Below, piece by piece: positions 51,040 through 60,789 of a DNA stretch of 64,000 nt. The position numbers were made by a program, and so were the translations under genes. The notes beneath the pieces were generated by a model that searched no databases, was not told where the DNA came from, and was given only the letters and a program-made list of their open reading frames with translations. Source of the stretch: Breviolum minutum Mf 1.05b.01 (taxonomy: Eukaryota; Sar; Dinophyceae; Suessiales; Symbiodiniaceae); contig DF241591.1 of assembly GCA_000507305.1 (NCBI GenBank), positions 9,639-73,638 of the forward strand, written 5' to 3'. Numbering within the stretch: position 1 is the stretch's first letter; each line of letters starts with the position of its first letter.

Positions 51040-51905
51040 TCACATCACTGACGCGCCGTCGCCGAGGTCCACTTCGTACAGCAATTCGCCGCCGTGCGCG
51101 TACGCGCGGTGCTGCAGCGTGCCGTACAGACGGAACCAGCCCTTGGACAGTTTGTCCAACATGCCTTGTTCCTGGCGAACGTCGGCGTGACGGCAACTCC
51201 TACAAGGAAACAAATTGTAGCTTCAGGCATATTGAAAATATGGCGAGTCAGGTCGTAGCTAAAGAGCTGAAAAAAAAACATTTCAAACACATAACAGTTG
51301 CGCCAATCTCCCCAAAAAAAATTCCATACTAGACACCATCAGCGTCATATAGCCGATGGGAGTGAACTTCACCGGAAAAGACTCCAGCGTGTGCACATCC
51401 ACCGTGCGCTCGTACGTGGCATAGTCTGTTCCGTCAGAATCCAAAGACCGCTGGATCGCCTCTTTGCTCCGTCCGTGGAAACAAAGCAGTCAACACATGC
51501 GCAAAAGAATCTGTCAACAACATTCGCACTTTTTTCTGCTCCCTGACGCCTTGCCTCTTCCCTGGTGGGACGGAGTCCCCAACGACCTTTGTACGTTGGC
51601 GCAACGTTTCCGTGCGTCGCCAACCTCGTAGCCATCTCCGGAGTCATGGCCACGTACACCTGCAATTCCGGCAGCGCGTTCATGCTGTACCTTTGACGGG
51701 CTTCTCTCTTCCTACAGCTTTTGAAACAAGAGCTGCGCAGAAACAGATGTACAACCTGAATGGAGCAACAGCCATACAGTGTCATCACTTCAAGCTCACA
51801 TAACTTCTTGTTCTGAATCCTGCCTCCAAACAAATGCTACGGGTCGTCGCCGAACGCAACCTGGCAACAAAGCATTCGACGCTGGCCCACATGGTGTCAA
51901 TCTGA
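51040..51905 (-). CDS. Minus-strand gene of unknown function, at least four exons
   Basis: Exons read right to left: 51841-51860 (VAFGDDP), 51543-51711, 51337-51459 and 51040-51171. Phases agree (0-2, 2-0, 0-0, 0-stop). They encode YSMNALPELQVYVAMTPEMA then HGNVAPTYKGRWGLRPTREE; SLDSDGTDYATYERTVDVHT then FPVKFTPIGYMTLM; and EQGMLDKLSKGWFRLYGTLQ then HGGELLYEVDLGDGASVM and a TGA. Codon third positions are strongly G/C. More 5' sequence around 51866-51905 (IDTMWASVECF) is probably coding. The family is not recognised. Confidence 0.65.
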
Positions 51906-52122
51906 AAGTGACACAGCTGCACACTTTCAAAGCCTGATTGCTTCCAATCCTATCACTTCCGTACACACTTCCTGTTTTTCTTCAACGCAAAAACAGTTTA
52001 TTTTGCGCAACTACACTGCGTGGACCAGCGTGATGAAGACCAAAGGCAAAAACACGCCACATGGTCTCTGAAAGACATTGACACAGCTGTACACTTTCAA
52101 AGCCTGACTGCTTCCAATCCCA

Positions 52123-52380
52123 TCACTTCTGCGCACGCTTCCTGTGTCTCTTCAACACAAGTCTTTTCCTGCCAATATGGCCAAGCTTCCAACAGCACTG
52201 TTTGTGTATGAGGTACTCCTTGTGTGATTTGGCCAGGCTGAGATTTTCACGCCGAAGCCGATCCAACTCATTCTTCAAATTCTCCACTTCTCTTTCCAAG
52301 GCAGCAATTTTGTCCCATGATCTCCAGGACCAACGCTCCAAGTAAGAACACCATGCAACCATCCGGATGGTTGACGCCAT
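52123..52380 (-). CDS. 85-residue coiled-coil protein with basic C-terminus
   Basis: Intronless from an ATG at 52380. Residues 1-22 are MASTIRMVAW and an aromatic stretch. Residues 24-52 are a clean heptad coiled coil (IAALEREVENLKNELDRL). The last 20 residues are very basic (GRKRLVLKRHRKRAQ). It has the look of a leucine zipper without the usual N-terminal basic region; the basic patch is on the wrong side for a bZIP. The leader is shared with the gene at 52817 (see findings). Confidence 0.6.
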   Translation of the reverse strand: MASTIRMVAWCSYLERWSWRSWDKIAALEREVENLKNELDRLRRENLSLAKSHKEYLIHKQCCWKLGHIGRKRLVLKRHRKRAQK

Positions 52381-52816
52381 TCTATCCTAACAGGCGATGT
52401 TCATATCAGTTTCATATCATTTCACAAATCCGTAAGACTTCCCAGTGCTGCATATCGCAGAGTAGCTCATCACTGTTAATTTGTTTCTGCTAGTTTAACT
52501 CGAGTTGACACATTGCGGTCACACGCAACAGCCCGTCCACATTCTGTGTCCCGAGACATGTCCAGCACATTGCAAGACACTCTGTTGAGATTTGGTCTGA
52601 AGCACAAAAAGCCTGGCAACAAAAACAAAGCCTAGCACCCAATTCTCCGAGTCATTGCAGAAACAAAAAGCTTGGCAACTCCTGCAGCTCAACTTTTTTC
52701 CAATGGTGGATCACTATCAAAGCAGGACGACCATGTTGATCAAAGCCCTGCAACAAAAAAGCATGTGTGTCCAAACAGGGCATGTGCGGAAAACATCTAC
52801 GAAACATGCACTGCCA

Positions 52817-53911
52817 CTACACGGATGGACAAAGACATGTCGTTTTCTTGCAGACACAGCAACAAAATTGCGAATCAGCAACAGAATTGCGAATCGGCAA
52901 AGGTCTCTGCAGGAAACCGCAGATGCTATCGCGGAATAATGTGATGTGCTTCAAAACTTGAGGTTCGAATGCTCCTTCCACATGGCACCTCAAATACGCG
53001 CTTACCCAGATGTTTGTCAAACATTGACAGTGCATGAACGCACCTTTGCCCATGACCTGAACTCCCTCATCCACAAGGATCCTTTCCAAAGAATCACATT
53101 GTGCAAAGGCATAGTCACCAAGGGTTTCTACTGACCCAGGGATCGAGATCTCTGACAAAGATTCACATTCTGCGAAGGCAGATCTTCCAATAACTGTCAC
53201 GGACGCGGGTATGTGGACATTGGCCAAGGCTTTGCAAGAATGAAATGCGGCCTCGCCTATTCGTTCCACACCGTATGACATGGCGACCGTTTTCAATGAT
53301 TTGCAGTTGAAAAAAGCAAACGCTTCAATGAGTGTAACTTCGGGAGGGATGGTGATGCTTGTCAAACTTACACATCCAGCAAAAGTATTCTCTGCAAGGA
53401 CAGCCAATGACCGAGGCAGCGTGACATGCTGCAAAGCTTCGCAGTCTGCAAAGGCATCTTCGCCAACGACAATGACAGAGTCAGGTATGATGACAGTTTC
53501 CAAAGACTCGCAATCCGCGAAGGCGCATGGCTCAATGATTTTCAGCGATCTGGGGAGAGCGACACGCGCCAGAGACAGGCAGCGGTTAAAAGCGTTCTGT
53601 CCAATGGATGTGACAGACTCTGGGATCGTCACTGTCAGAATCGTTTTGTCATCTGAGAAGGCAGAAGGAACGATTTCCGCAACATCGTCAGGGATGATGA
53701 CTCCCTTCGTGCCTGTTTCGTAGATGCTTTGCTTTGTAGCCGCTTCCACTTCTTTTTTCCTGTAAACGACCGTCACGTCCGATTCTGGACATAAAAGTCC
53801 TGCGGACTCCACAGTCTGGTCATCATCCAGCAACAGTCCACTGCTGAGGACCTCCACTTTAAGGAGTTGACGTTCGATCGGATCTTCGCACCCTTTGCCT
53901 TCAAGCAGCAT
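52817..53911 (-). CDS. Ubiquitin-like + BspA-type leucine-rich repeat protein
   Basis: Intronless, 364 residues from the first in-frame ATG (53911); the frame is open further upstream but only to TTG and then a stop near 54026. Residues about 10-65 resemble a ubiquitin-like fold (VEVLSSGLLLDDDQTVES, then SDVTVVYRK). From about 80 to 320 there are some ten LRR_5/BspA repeats of about 23 residues (for example TIPESVTSIGQNAFNRCLSL). BspA LRRs mediate protein or cell-surface binding and are greatly expanded in dinoflagellates. The last 25 residues are Cys-rich (CCCVCKKTTCLC) and derive from an interspersed repeat that also provides the stop. Confidence 0.85.
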   Translation of the reverse strand: MLLEGKGCEDPIERQLLKVEVLSSGLLLDDDQTVESAGLLCPESDVTVVYRKKEVEAATKQSIYETGTKGVIIPDDVAEIVPSAFSDDKTILTVTIPESVTSIGQNAFNRCLSLARVALPRSLKIIEPCAFADCESLETVIIPDSVIVVGEDAFADCEALQHVTLPRSLAVLAENTFAGCVSLTSITIPPEVTLIEAFAFFNCKSLKTVAMSYGVERIGEAAFHSCKALANVHIPASVTVIGRSAFAECESLSEISIPGSVETLGDYAFAQCDSLERILVDEGVQVMGKGAFMHCQCLTNIWVSAYLRCHVEGAFEPQVLKHITLFRDSICGFLQRPLPIRNSVADSQFCCCVCKKTTCLCPSV

Positions 53912-54059
53912 CGCCCGCAACTCCTTCACCGGTTTTGGCAACCATCCGGATGGCTGACGCCATTCTATCCTAACAGGCGATCTACATGTCAGTAGACTTC
54001 CGAGCGCTGCATCTCGAAGAGTAGCTTATCACTGTTAATTTGTTTCTGGGAGATGATGA

Positions 54060-54445
54060 TCCAGTTTTGAAAAGATATGTGTGGGATATGTGTGTGGGGA
54101 TAGATTATGTGTGGTGTGAGATACGTCAACAATCTTATGAAGAACCTGCGACGAAACATCCTTCGGGAAAAATAGCACAGAACTGCTGGATCAAAACGTA
54201 GAATTTATCATTCAACTTGCACTGCCTTCACACGGATGGACAAAAACACGTCATCTCCGTGCCGTGACAGTGTCTCCTTTTACCTAATTTTTTCTACGCA
54301 TTGTTACGTTCCAAAGCAACTCTTGTATTTCAATCTGATCTGCACAACTCTTTTGAGCCATTTCAGTCACGCAAGGATTCGGGAGATCATTCTCAAAGCA
54401 CACTCAGCAAATTCACACAAAACTGTCGAGGTCACAATAAACAGA
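54060..54445. repeat. Spacer repeat, long form, copy 1
   Basis: Runs from GGGATATGTGTG through CTGCGACGAAACATC, the conserved core at 54230 (ACACGGATGG), then CTCTTGTATTTCAATCTGAT and AAACTGTCGAGGTCACAATAA. Other long copies: 60790-61180 and 63690-64000. Partial copies: 58225-58350 and 59860-59965. Confidence 0.85.
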
Positions 54446-54601
54446 CTCGTGTGCAAAGACCCCGTCGCCGGACATTGCAAAGACACGCAGCGTCATAGCG
54501 ACATGGACTCGTTTGCAAAAACCACATTTCCGACAAGCACGTAGCTTCTCCGTGCTTCGGTCACAACAAAACAAAAGCTCTGTGAGCTACACGAACTGTG
54601 C

Positions 54602-56608
54602 CTACCACTGTTTTACAGCTCGTTTGCTGGGCGTAGCAGTGGTCAAATCTCGTGCAGGACGTTTCTTCTCACTAGTTGTAGGCTCTCCGGCCAAAACATG
54701 GTGAATGTCAACACGTTGCTTGTGAAATTCACTTTCTTGGTCCGGCTTCAACCGGAAAACTTTCTCCGTCACCAAAGTGTACTTTTCTTCGTCTTCATCA
54801 TGCACCCATTTGCCGACTAACAGTCGCGGCTCACCGTCCGTCATGTTAAAGGTCACGCAGTTTTTGAAATCGCAACATGCTTCCATCACAAAAACGTGAT
54901 TTTCATCAACAGTTCCGGAAGCGCAACAATGGCACAGATCGTGCCGAATCATCAACTGCTTGGACTCTCCCGTGCCTTTCTCAGTCAATGTAGGCTGCTC
55001 ATCTCTGGCTACAGCCACCATGGCAACATAAGATGGAAAAACCTCGAGGCTGACATGAAAGAGCCCCATGCTGGACTGCTGCAATTCTTCAAAAGGATTG
55101 CCCACGGGCAAAACTGCACCATCAGAACGTTTGCCTTGCAGTCGCAACACCTTTGGAACCATTGGACGGACATTGTCCTGGAAAGGCTGAAACAAGCATT
55201 CCCGGACAAACAATATTTGAAACTGGGCCTCAGGTGCTTCAACTTTGGTGTTAGAAGCTTGAGACACAAGTGATTGTGTGTCATCCAGAATTGTACTGGC
55301 TTGTGAAGCTTCTTGTTTTTGTTTCTTCTCACCACGAAATTGTTCCATTCTGGGTGCTGTCACCATACGTAAGTCAAATTGTGTTCGAAAGCAAATGCTC
55401 TGAGGCCCCTTTTCTTGCAACTGTTTCAACATGCTTTCTTTGTTTTTGCACCCGGCCAATGTCATGAATTCAGTCTCTTCAACCAAAACTTTGCTCAGCA
55501 CACCTGTGGCGTCTGCAACATCTACGGTAGCCAAAACTTTGGTTTCAGAAGCTGGTTGTGATTCGCATCCTTTGAAACTGTTCTTGCATTGCTGGGTAAG
55601 CTCATCAATCTTCGTGCCACATTTTTCACAAGGAACATACCATGGTGTGCCATAAACATGCGTGATCCACATTCCATGCAGCACCACTTCAACAATACCT
55701 TCTTCGGTATCTCCCACCGCCAAACAGCAAGCTTGCATGGAGGCTGCGCAACTAACATAAGTTTCACTGAGGTTGGCTTGCAACCGTAAAATCTCTCCAC
55801 GAGCAATTGACGCTTGCCATGGCGTAGAAATGGGAACACCTCGCTCAGGCCCTAATTCTTGCAAAGCCATAGTCTTCTTTCCTGACAAATCAGTCAGCAA
55901 TCTCGCAAAGCCGTGCCACTCATTGTCAAGAAAGTGTTCGGCTGTTGCCTCCAGGCTCTTGTCTTCTTTGCGCAAAAGCGTGGCATTTTCAACCTGAACG
56001 ACTTGTCCAACACACAACTTTGTTGCTTCTTCTTTGAAATGATTTCCCCACAATGACACAAGCAACTCTTTCCCTGAAAGATCTTTCAATGAGATTTCAG
56101 TTTTCTCTGCTCTTCGCAAAGTCCTTGCATTGATATTTGTGATCACACCAATAAGATCATGTTTTTCAGTTGTTTCGCAATGCTTGGCCAGTTCATTGAA
56201 ATTCGATTTGGCTTCAGGACAAATAGACGCCAACTTGCACGCGTTTAAATGACTGACTGGCAATTGCTTGACAACAGGTTTGTTGCCTTTGGCCGACAGA
56301 TCCACATAACATTGGCCTGCATAGAACTTCTTTTGTTCTGGCAAAAAATTGGACATCCTCACAAATTTCATCTCCGAGAGTTCAGTGATGCGCTTCCCAA
56401 TTTCTTGAGAGGTGGAACCACGAATTTCTGCATACAAGCCCGTGCCTTTCAAGTCAACAAACCGGAGCACGCCTTTCCAAAACGATTTCTTTCCAGGGAA
56501 GGCAACTTCTTTCTTTTCTGCATACAGCAAACGCAAATCGACAAACGTCTGCTTGTAGTTGCTGTTGCTCAAATGTGTCAAAGTACAGCCTGCAGTATCT
56601 ACATCCAT
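54602..56608 (-). CDS. RPA1-like single-stranded DNA-binding OB-fold protein
   Basis: Intronless, 668 residues from the ATG at 56608 (a GTG lies at 56620). Three OB folds: about 45-130 (FWKGVLRFVDLKGTGLYAEI), about 155-240 (HDLIGVITNINARTLRRAEK, then LLVSLWGNHFKEEA, the DBD-B LWG signature) and about 320-470 with a zinc-ribbon-like WYVPCEKCGTKI...C...C as in RPA70 DBD-C. The C-terminal 200 residues are novel, ending in a basic SEKKRPARDLT tail. RPA70 binds ssDNA in replication and repair. No DBD-F/N-terminal interaction domain is visible, so this may be a paralogue rather than the housekeeping subunit. Confidence 0.75.
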   Translation of the reverse strand: MDVDTAGCTLTHLSNSNYKQTFVDLRLLYAEKKEVAFPGKKSFWKGVLRFVDLKGTGLYAEIRGSTSQEIGKRITELSEMKFVRMSNFLPEQKKFYAGQCYVDLSAKGNKPVVKQLPVSHLNACKLASICPEAKSNFNELAKHCETTEKHDLIGVITNINARTLRRAEKTEISLKDLSGKELLVSLWGNHFKEEATKLCVGQVVQVENATLLRKEDKSLEATAEHFLDNEWHGFARLLTDLSGKKTMALQELGPERGVPISTPWQASIARGEILRLQANLSETYVSCAASMQACCLAVGDTEEGIVEVVLHGMWITHVYGTPWYVPCEKCGTKIDELTQQCKNSFKGCESQPASETKVLATVDVADATGVLSKVLVEETEFMTLAGCKNKESMLKQLQEKGPQSICFRTQFDLRMVTAPRMEQFRGEKKQKQEASQASTILDDTQSLVSQASNTKVEAPEAQFQILFVRECLFQPFQDNVRPMVPKVLRLQGKRSDGAVLPVGNPFEELQQSSMGLFHVSLEVFPSYVAMVAVARDEQPTLTEKGTGESKQLMIRHDLCHCCASGTVDENHVFVMEACCDFKNCVTFNMTDGEPRLLVGKWVHDEDEEKYTLVTEKVFRLKPDQESEFHKQRVDIHHVLAGEPTTSEKKRPARDLTTATPSKRAVKQW

Positions 56609-56619
56609 GGCGAAACACA

Positions 56620-57242
56620 CCCTGAAGAACTTGAGGCTTTATGTCAAACTGGGCGCACACAACACAATGCACATTCACTTTTTTTCGACAAAGGCATAGT
56701 TTCGCTTCGGCATCTCCAAGCACCACTGGCGGCGACGCTTCTTTTTTGCCAGGCAGCACACCGTGCGGCAGTGTGCTGGAGCTCCTGCCGTACCAGCATA
56801 GGCTGCAACCTCAGATGAAAACAAATGTTTTTTTTCGAGACGTTTGAAACGCCATGGATTGCACAGAAACGACATGATCCTGTTTCTCCACTGGTGTTGA
56901 CAGCATGTAGCAAATATTTTCATGCCAGCGCTGCTTTCTTTTCCTAGCTTTGTATCCTTGCTAATCTTCTGTGGAAATACTCCCAGGTGAAGAGAAGTAT
57001 AGGTGAGGCTTGTATAGACAATTAGCACGACACGGATCGGCTATGGAAATGCACCCTTGACTCTGCGCGGTGCTTCCCCCACGAGATGACAGCCCTCGAG
57101 AGCCCAAAATAAGATATTAAGTTGGGCAGCTATGCATGCACACATGCAATGAAAATTTCTGTTCATAGCTTTATTGCCTTGCTAATCTTCCATGGAAATA
57201 CACCCAGGTGAAGAAAAGCCTCGGCGAGGTATGTCTAAACAA
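56620..57242 (-). other. Upstream region of the RPA-like gene and decayed copy of the phosphatase 3' end
   Basis: 56620-56760 has an open minus frame with CLCRKKVNVHCVVC ending DIKPQVLQ, which could join the RPA-like frame through a 31-nt GT-AG intron. 56961-57120 is a degraded duplicate of 57178-57330, the end of the phosphatase gene. No intact gene lies here. Confidence 0.5.
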
Positions 57243-58081
57243 TCAGCAAGACACGAAGCGGCTATTGAAATACTGCCACAACTCTGCACGGTGCTTCTGC
57301 CAAACAATTAAGGCCCATAAAACATAGTCACGTTTCCGCCAAGGCCGTAAATGCTTTCTTTCTTCGAACACCCAAGAAATAACATCTTTCACATCAACAT
57401 CGTGCAGTAGCAGCAACCATGCGCAAGCGGCAGCAGGAGAGCGATTGACGCCGCCCATGCAGTGAAACAAAACGTGAAACGAACTGCTGGTCTGGTGTGC
57501 TTTCCATCGCCAGCTCAATAAAATTTCACACGTAGACAACCACGTGCGCACGCACGCTTCACACCTCTCATGAAAAACGCGACATCTGAAGCAGTTCCAC
57601 AAAGGTCATCAAGAGGAGCCAAATGCCAGTGAATTCCTTTCTGATGGAAATGTCCCTGCCAGTCAGCTGGTGCACCTTTCAAATTCATTTCTGCGAGATT
57701 CATGACGGACACAACAATGGTCAAAGGCAGTCCGCCAAGCAACGCAACATGTTCCACTTTTTGAGCATGTTTCAAACTTCCAACTGTGAGCATTTCCGAG
57801 TCAGATATAAAGGTGCGGTAGCCATCCAATGGCCAATGCGTTAGATCCCCTAAATGCCAATCAGCGTCTGCAAAACGTATGTCTAGCTCTGACCCAGCGC
57901 ATTGTTGCAATTTGTCAATGTAGCGCTTCACGTCCGCAATCTGTCGCCATTCTTCAGCGGAAGGCACTAAGCCAAAGCAAACCGGCAGTGTGCTTCTTGT
58001 CACGTGCGGTTGGAGTCCAAAGACCTGTCCGTAAGGCACGGAGCTCGATGCGCGACTGCCGTAACCTTGATTTGCGACCAT
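57243..58081 (-). CDS. Dual-specificity protein phosphatase-like protein
   Basis: Two segments: 57530-58081, then 57243-57491, separated by a 38-nt GT-AG interval (57492-57529) whose removal joins LRTSSSFHVLFHCMGG in frame, giving 266 residues. The catalytic P-loop HCMGGVNRSP (HCx5R) is intact. Upstream there is a candidate general-acid loop (FADADWHLGDLTHW) and downstream an LLLLHDVDVKDVISW helix. DUSPs remove phosphate from Ser/Thr and Tyr of signalling proteins. Without splicing the gene is frameshifted before the active site. The start at 58081 (ATG, MVANQGYGSRASS) is the first in the frame. Confidence 0.75.
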
Positions 58082-58224
58082 TGGATCTAAGTGGATGAAC
58101 TAACTTTTAAGTTTTTGAAAAGTGTTTTACTCAAGTGTAGGAAATATTCGTCCCAGTCAGCTGGTGCACCTTTCATATTCATTTCTGCCAGATTCATGAC
58201 GGAGACAACAACTGTGATTCATCC

Positions 58225-59185
58225 AAAATAATGTCTTTCAAGCTGATCTGCGCAATTCCTTTGAGCCATTTCAGTCACGTGTGGATTCTGCAGGTCATTC
58301 AAAGCACACCCAGCAAATTCACACAAAACTGTCGAGGTCACAATAATAACTAAAATTAAAGATCCGCACTCATGCAAAGCCGAGCCAAACTTGGAACCCT
58401 GCACTGTGGTTTGAAAGCATTTGCGACTCCGAGCACCTGGCAAAAAGCATGTCCAATCTTTCGTTCTTTCATGAAATCTTCTGAGCTGCCGACAGGCTCT
58501 GCGACTGCCACAACCTCGATTTGCGGCCAGCGCTTTAAAGATTATTTGAAATTCATTCAACCTGGCTGCGAACACTTCAAATTCTTCTACCTCGAGATGT
58601 CTTTTGGGATGTTTCCAATTGAAGGCACTTCCGCTTTTTTCGAACGGCGCGTTCGAACATCTAAGCAGAATAACCACGTTGATGAAAGCCCTGGAAGTGA
58701 AAAAATTCTGCAGCCGAGAATGGCTGGACATGTCTCCTAGGTGTGTGTGTGTGTGGTGGGTATGTCAAGACACAGCGTCTGCAAAACAACAACAGTTGAA
58801 CATACACTGCCACTACACGGANCCTAGGTGTGTGTGTGTGTAGTGGTATGTACAAGACACAGCGTCTGCAAAACAACAACAGTTGAACATACACTGCCAC
58901 TTACACGGATTGACAAAAACGACGTCGTCTCCGTGCCGTGACAATATATCTTGATAGACATACTTCACTATACTTACTTCGGACACTGACTGCACACACA
59001 CACCCAGGAGACACATGTCTTCTCGGTGTGTGTGTGTGTGTGGGTATGTCCAGACCTAGCGTCTGCAAACAACAACAGTTGAACATGCACTGCCACTACA
59101 CGGATGGACAAAAACGCGTCGTCTCCGTGCCGTGACAGTATATCTTGACAGACATACTTCACTATATGCTGCTTCGGACACCGCT
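58225..59185. repeat. Spacer repeats, mixed forms
   Basis: Contains a partial long form (58225-58640) and two or three short forms. Conserved cores start at 58815 (cut by the N at 58821), 58903 and 59098, each next to CACAG...TCTGCAAAACAACAAC and GT-rich tracts. Half of the 61-nt hairpin is at 58718-58743. The single N lies between two near-identical 80-nt units and probably marks a collapsed or mis-joined repeat. Confidence 0.8.
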
Positions 59186-59193
59186 GCACGCAC

Positions 59194-59832
59194 TCAATCT
59201 GTCGTGTCTTCTTCTTCCATCCCCACTGGTCCTCCAGTGTCCGACTGAATGACACGGCGCACGTGGAGTGTCGCCTGATGTCGCGGGGAGATCCGAGATG
59301 ACATCTCTGCAACCATCGCTGCTACAGAGATCTCAGCGAAGGCGTCCCTCATGTGGGTGAGAGGTTCATAGTTGGTGACCCGCTCGATGTTGTCAAGGAG
59401 ATGGACACAACACTGGATTTGGCGTTCACATTGGGTTTGCACTAAGCAATTTGACGACACCAGGAACCGCAGAAAGCGATCGGGAAAACACTCCAGTTCA
59501 AAGGCCAAAGTCTGCTCCTCCAAATTGCGGGCCGCTCGGGTCTCATCTTGCTCGGGACGAAAACCTAAGAAAGCGTTGTTCGGTGATGAGCATGCCCCGT
59601 AAATCTGGATGGCAATCAAATTCAGCTCATCCGTGAAAGTTTTCAGCATCTCCCTAACGCGGAACACACCTGCGGCGTGCGATTCCGTCACCACTCGAAG
59701 AGCTCCAGCCAAAGCCATATAAAGTCTCTGCTCAGTCCCGGCATTCGCTCCCCCATGTTGCGGCACTCTCCGACTCTGGCCTTGACGATCTCTCCGAGGT
59801 ACATTGCCATGTGAGCCATCGTGAGATGGCAC
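59194..59832 (-). CDS. Protein of about 210 residues, unknown function
   Basis: One open frame with no convincing ATG at its 5' end (GTG at 59832, first ATG at residue 39), so a short 5' exon may be missing. It reads MALAGALRVVTESHAAGVFR, then LKTFTDELNLIAIQIYGACS, then RFLRFLVSSNCLVQTQCERQ and CCVHLLDNIERVTNYEPL, ending EEEDTTD. Mostly helical, soluble, several Cys, no known motif. Third positions are GC-rich. It is flanked on both sides by spacer repeats. Confidence 0.65.
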   Translation of the reverse strand: MPSHDGSHGNVPRRDRQGQSRRVPQHGGANAGTEQRLYMALAGALRVVTESHAAGVFRVREMLKTFTDELNLIAIQIYGACSSPNNAFLGFRPEQDETRAARNLEEQTLAFELECFPDRFLRFLVSSNCLVQTQCERQIQCCVHLLDNIERVTNYEPLTHMRDAFAEISVAAMVAEMSSRISPRHQATLHVRRVIQSDTGGPVGMEEEDTTD

Positions 59833-59859
59833 AGACAGTGGGGCAAAACTCTTACCAAC

Positions 59860-60110
59860 TACTCTTGTATTTCAAGCTGATCTGCGCAAATCATTTGAGC
59901 CATTCCAAGCACACACAGCAAATTCAAACAAAACCGTCGCTGTCACAATAAACACATAAAAATGAAAGCCTTGCACTGATGCAAAGCCAAGTCAAACTTG
60001 GAACCTTGCACTGTGGTTTGTCACTTGCGACTCCAAGCACAACACCTGACAAAGAGCGTGTGCAATCTTTCGTTCTTTCATGATTTTTTCTGAGCTGCCG
60101 ACAGGTTATT
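59860..60110. repeat. Spacer repeat, partial long form
   Basis: Matches the 3' part of the long form, followed by GATGCAAAGCCAAG...CTTTCGTTCTTTCATGA, which recurs at 58370-58500 and 61180-61325. Confidence 0.8.
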
Positions 60111-60501
60111 CATTTCAACTACCAAGCATCACATGCGAATACTTGCAATTGTCGCCAAATTTGCAAAAACCTCTCTGAAAGTTCCTCAGTGTATCTTTCG
60201 AGCCCGCACTCAGAAACCGCTGGAAATGTGAGGGCCAAATTTCGTAACAACAAGTTCCCCAACATTACGGTTTATGCCCGAGCTTCCTGCATAGGTCATC
60301 CCTGGCTTTTACTCGCCCTTGTCTTGCGAAATGTCTTTCAGCTGTCTTGTCATGGTTGAGCTCCGTCGATTGAATCAGAGCTGGTGCTGCAGGCTTGCTT
60401 TCAACGCCCCGAGGGTCTGGTACTGCAGACCTCCAGAACATGCCATCGTGAGACGCATGAGCTCTTTTTTGTTTAAACACACGTCTCTGTCACAACGTTG
60501 C

Positions 60502-60777
60502 TTAAAAAGCCTCGTTTTCCACCGAAGCCACATTCTGAACAGCTCCAGACAGAATCGCGGCAAGAGAAGTCCGATGAGCAAAGGCAGTTCCCAACTGCAA
60601 GCACCACGAGCCAGCCTTACATGTGAATGCCCCACGAAGGCATCCGGCAAATCCCCGGCCAGCGTGTTCCGCAAGGGTGTGGTTGCAGCTAAGTTTCGCA
60701 AGTATAAAGCTCACCGCTCGACGCATGGCTTCAACAATGGATGCCAAGCAAGGAAATGGGTTTATAAATGACCCCAT
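60502..60777 (-). CDS. Possible small gene or exon
   Basis: A 91-codon frame reading ASIVEAMRRAVSFILAKLSC, then HTLAEHAGRGFAGCLRGAF, then GTAFAHRTSLAAILSGAVQN. The composition is protein-like (Ala/Leu helix). Other frames overlap (60375-60701, 60265-60480), and the last of these ends GRVKARDDLCRKLGHKP, which may be a downstream exon. Weak. Confidence 0.3.
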   Translation of the reverse strand: MGSFINPFPCLASIVEAMRRAVSFILAKLSCNHTLAEHAGRGFAGCLRGAFTCKAGSWCLQLGTAFAHRTSLAAILSGAVQNVASVENEAF

Positions 60778-60789
60778 CCCATGGATACG

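Noticed and set aside
52672-52961. Overlapping plus-strand frames opposite the LRR gene end
   Set aside because: They consist of the spacer repeat and the antisense of the LRR frame.
58219-58731. 170-codon minus-strand frame
   Set aside because: Built from the long spacer repeat; the homologous copy at 61180-61440 is full of stops, so there is no selection on the frame.
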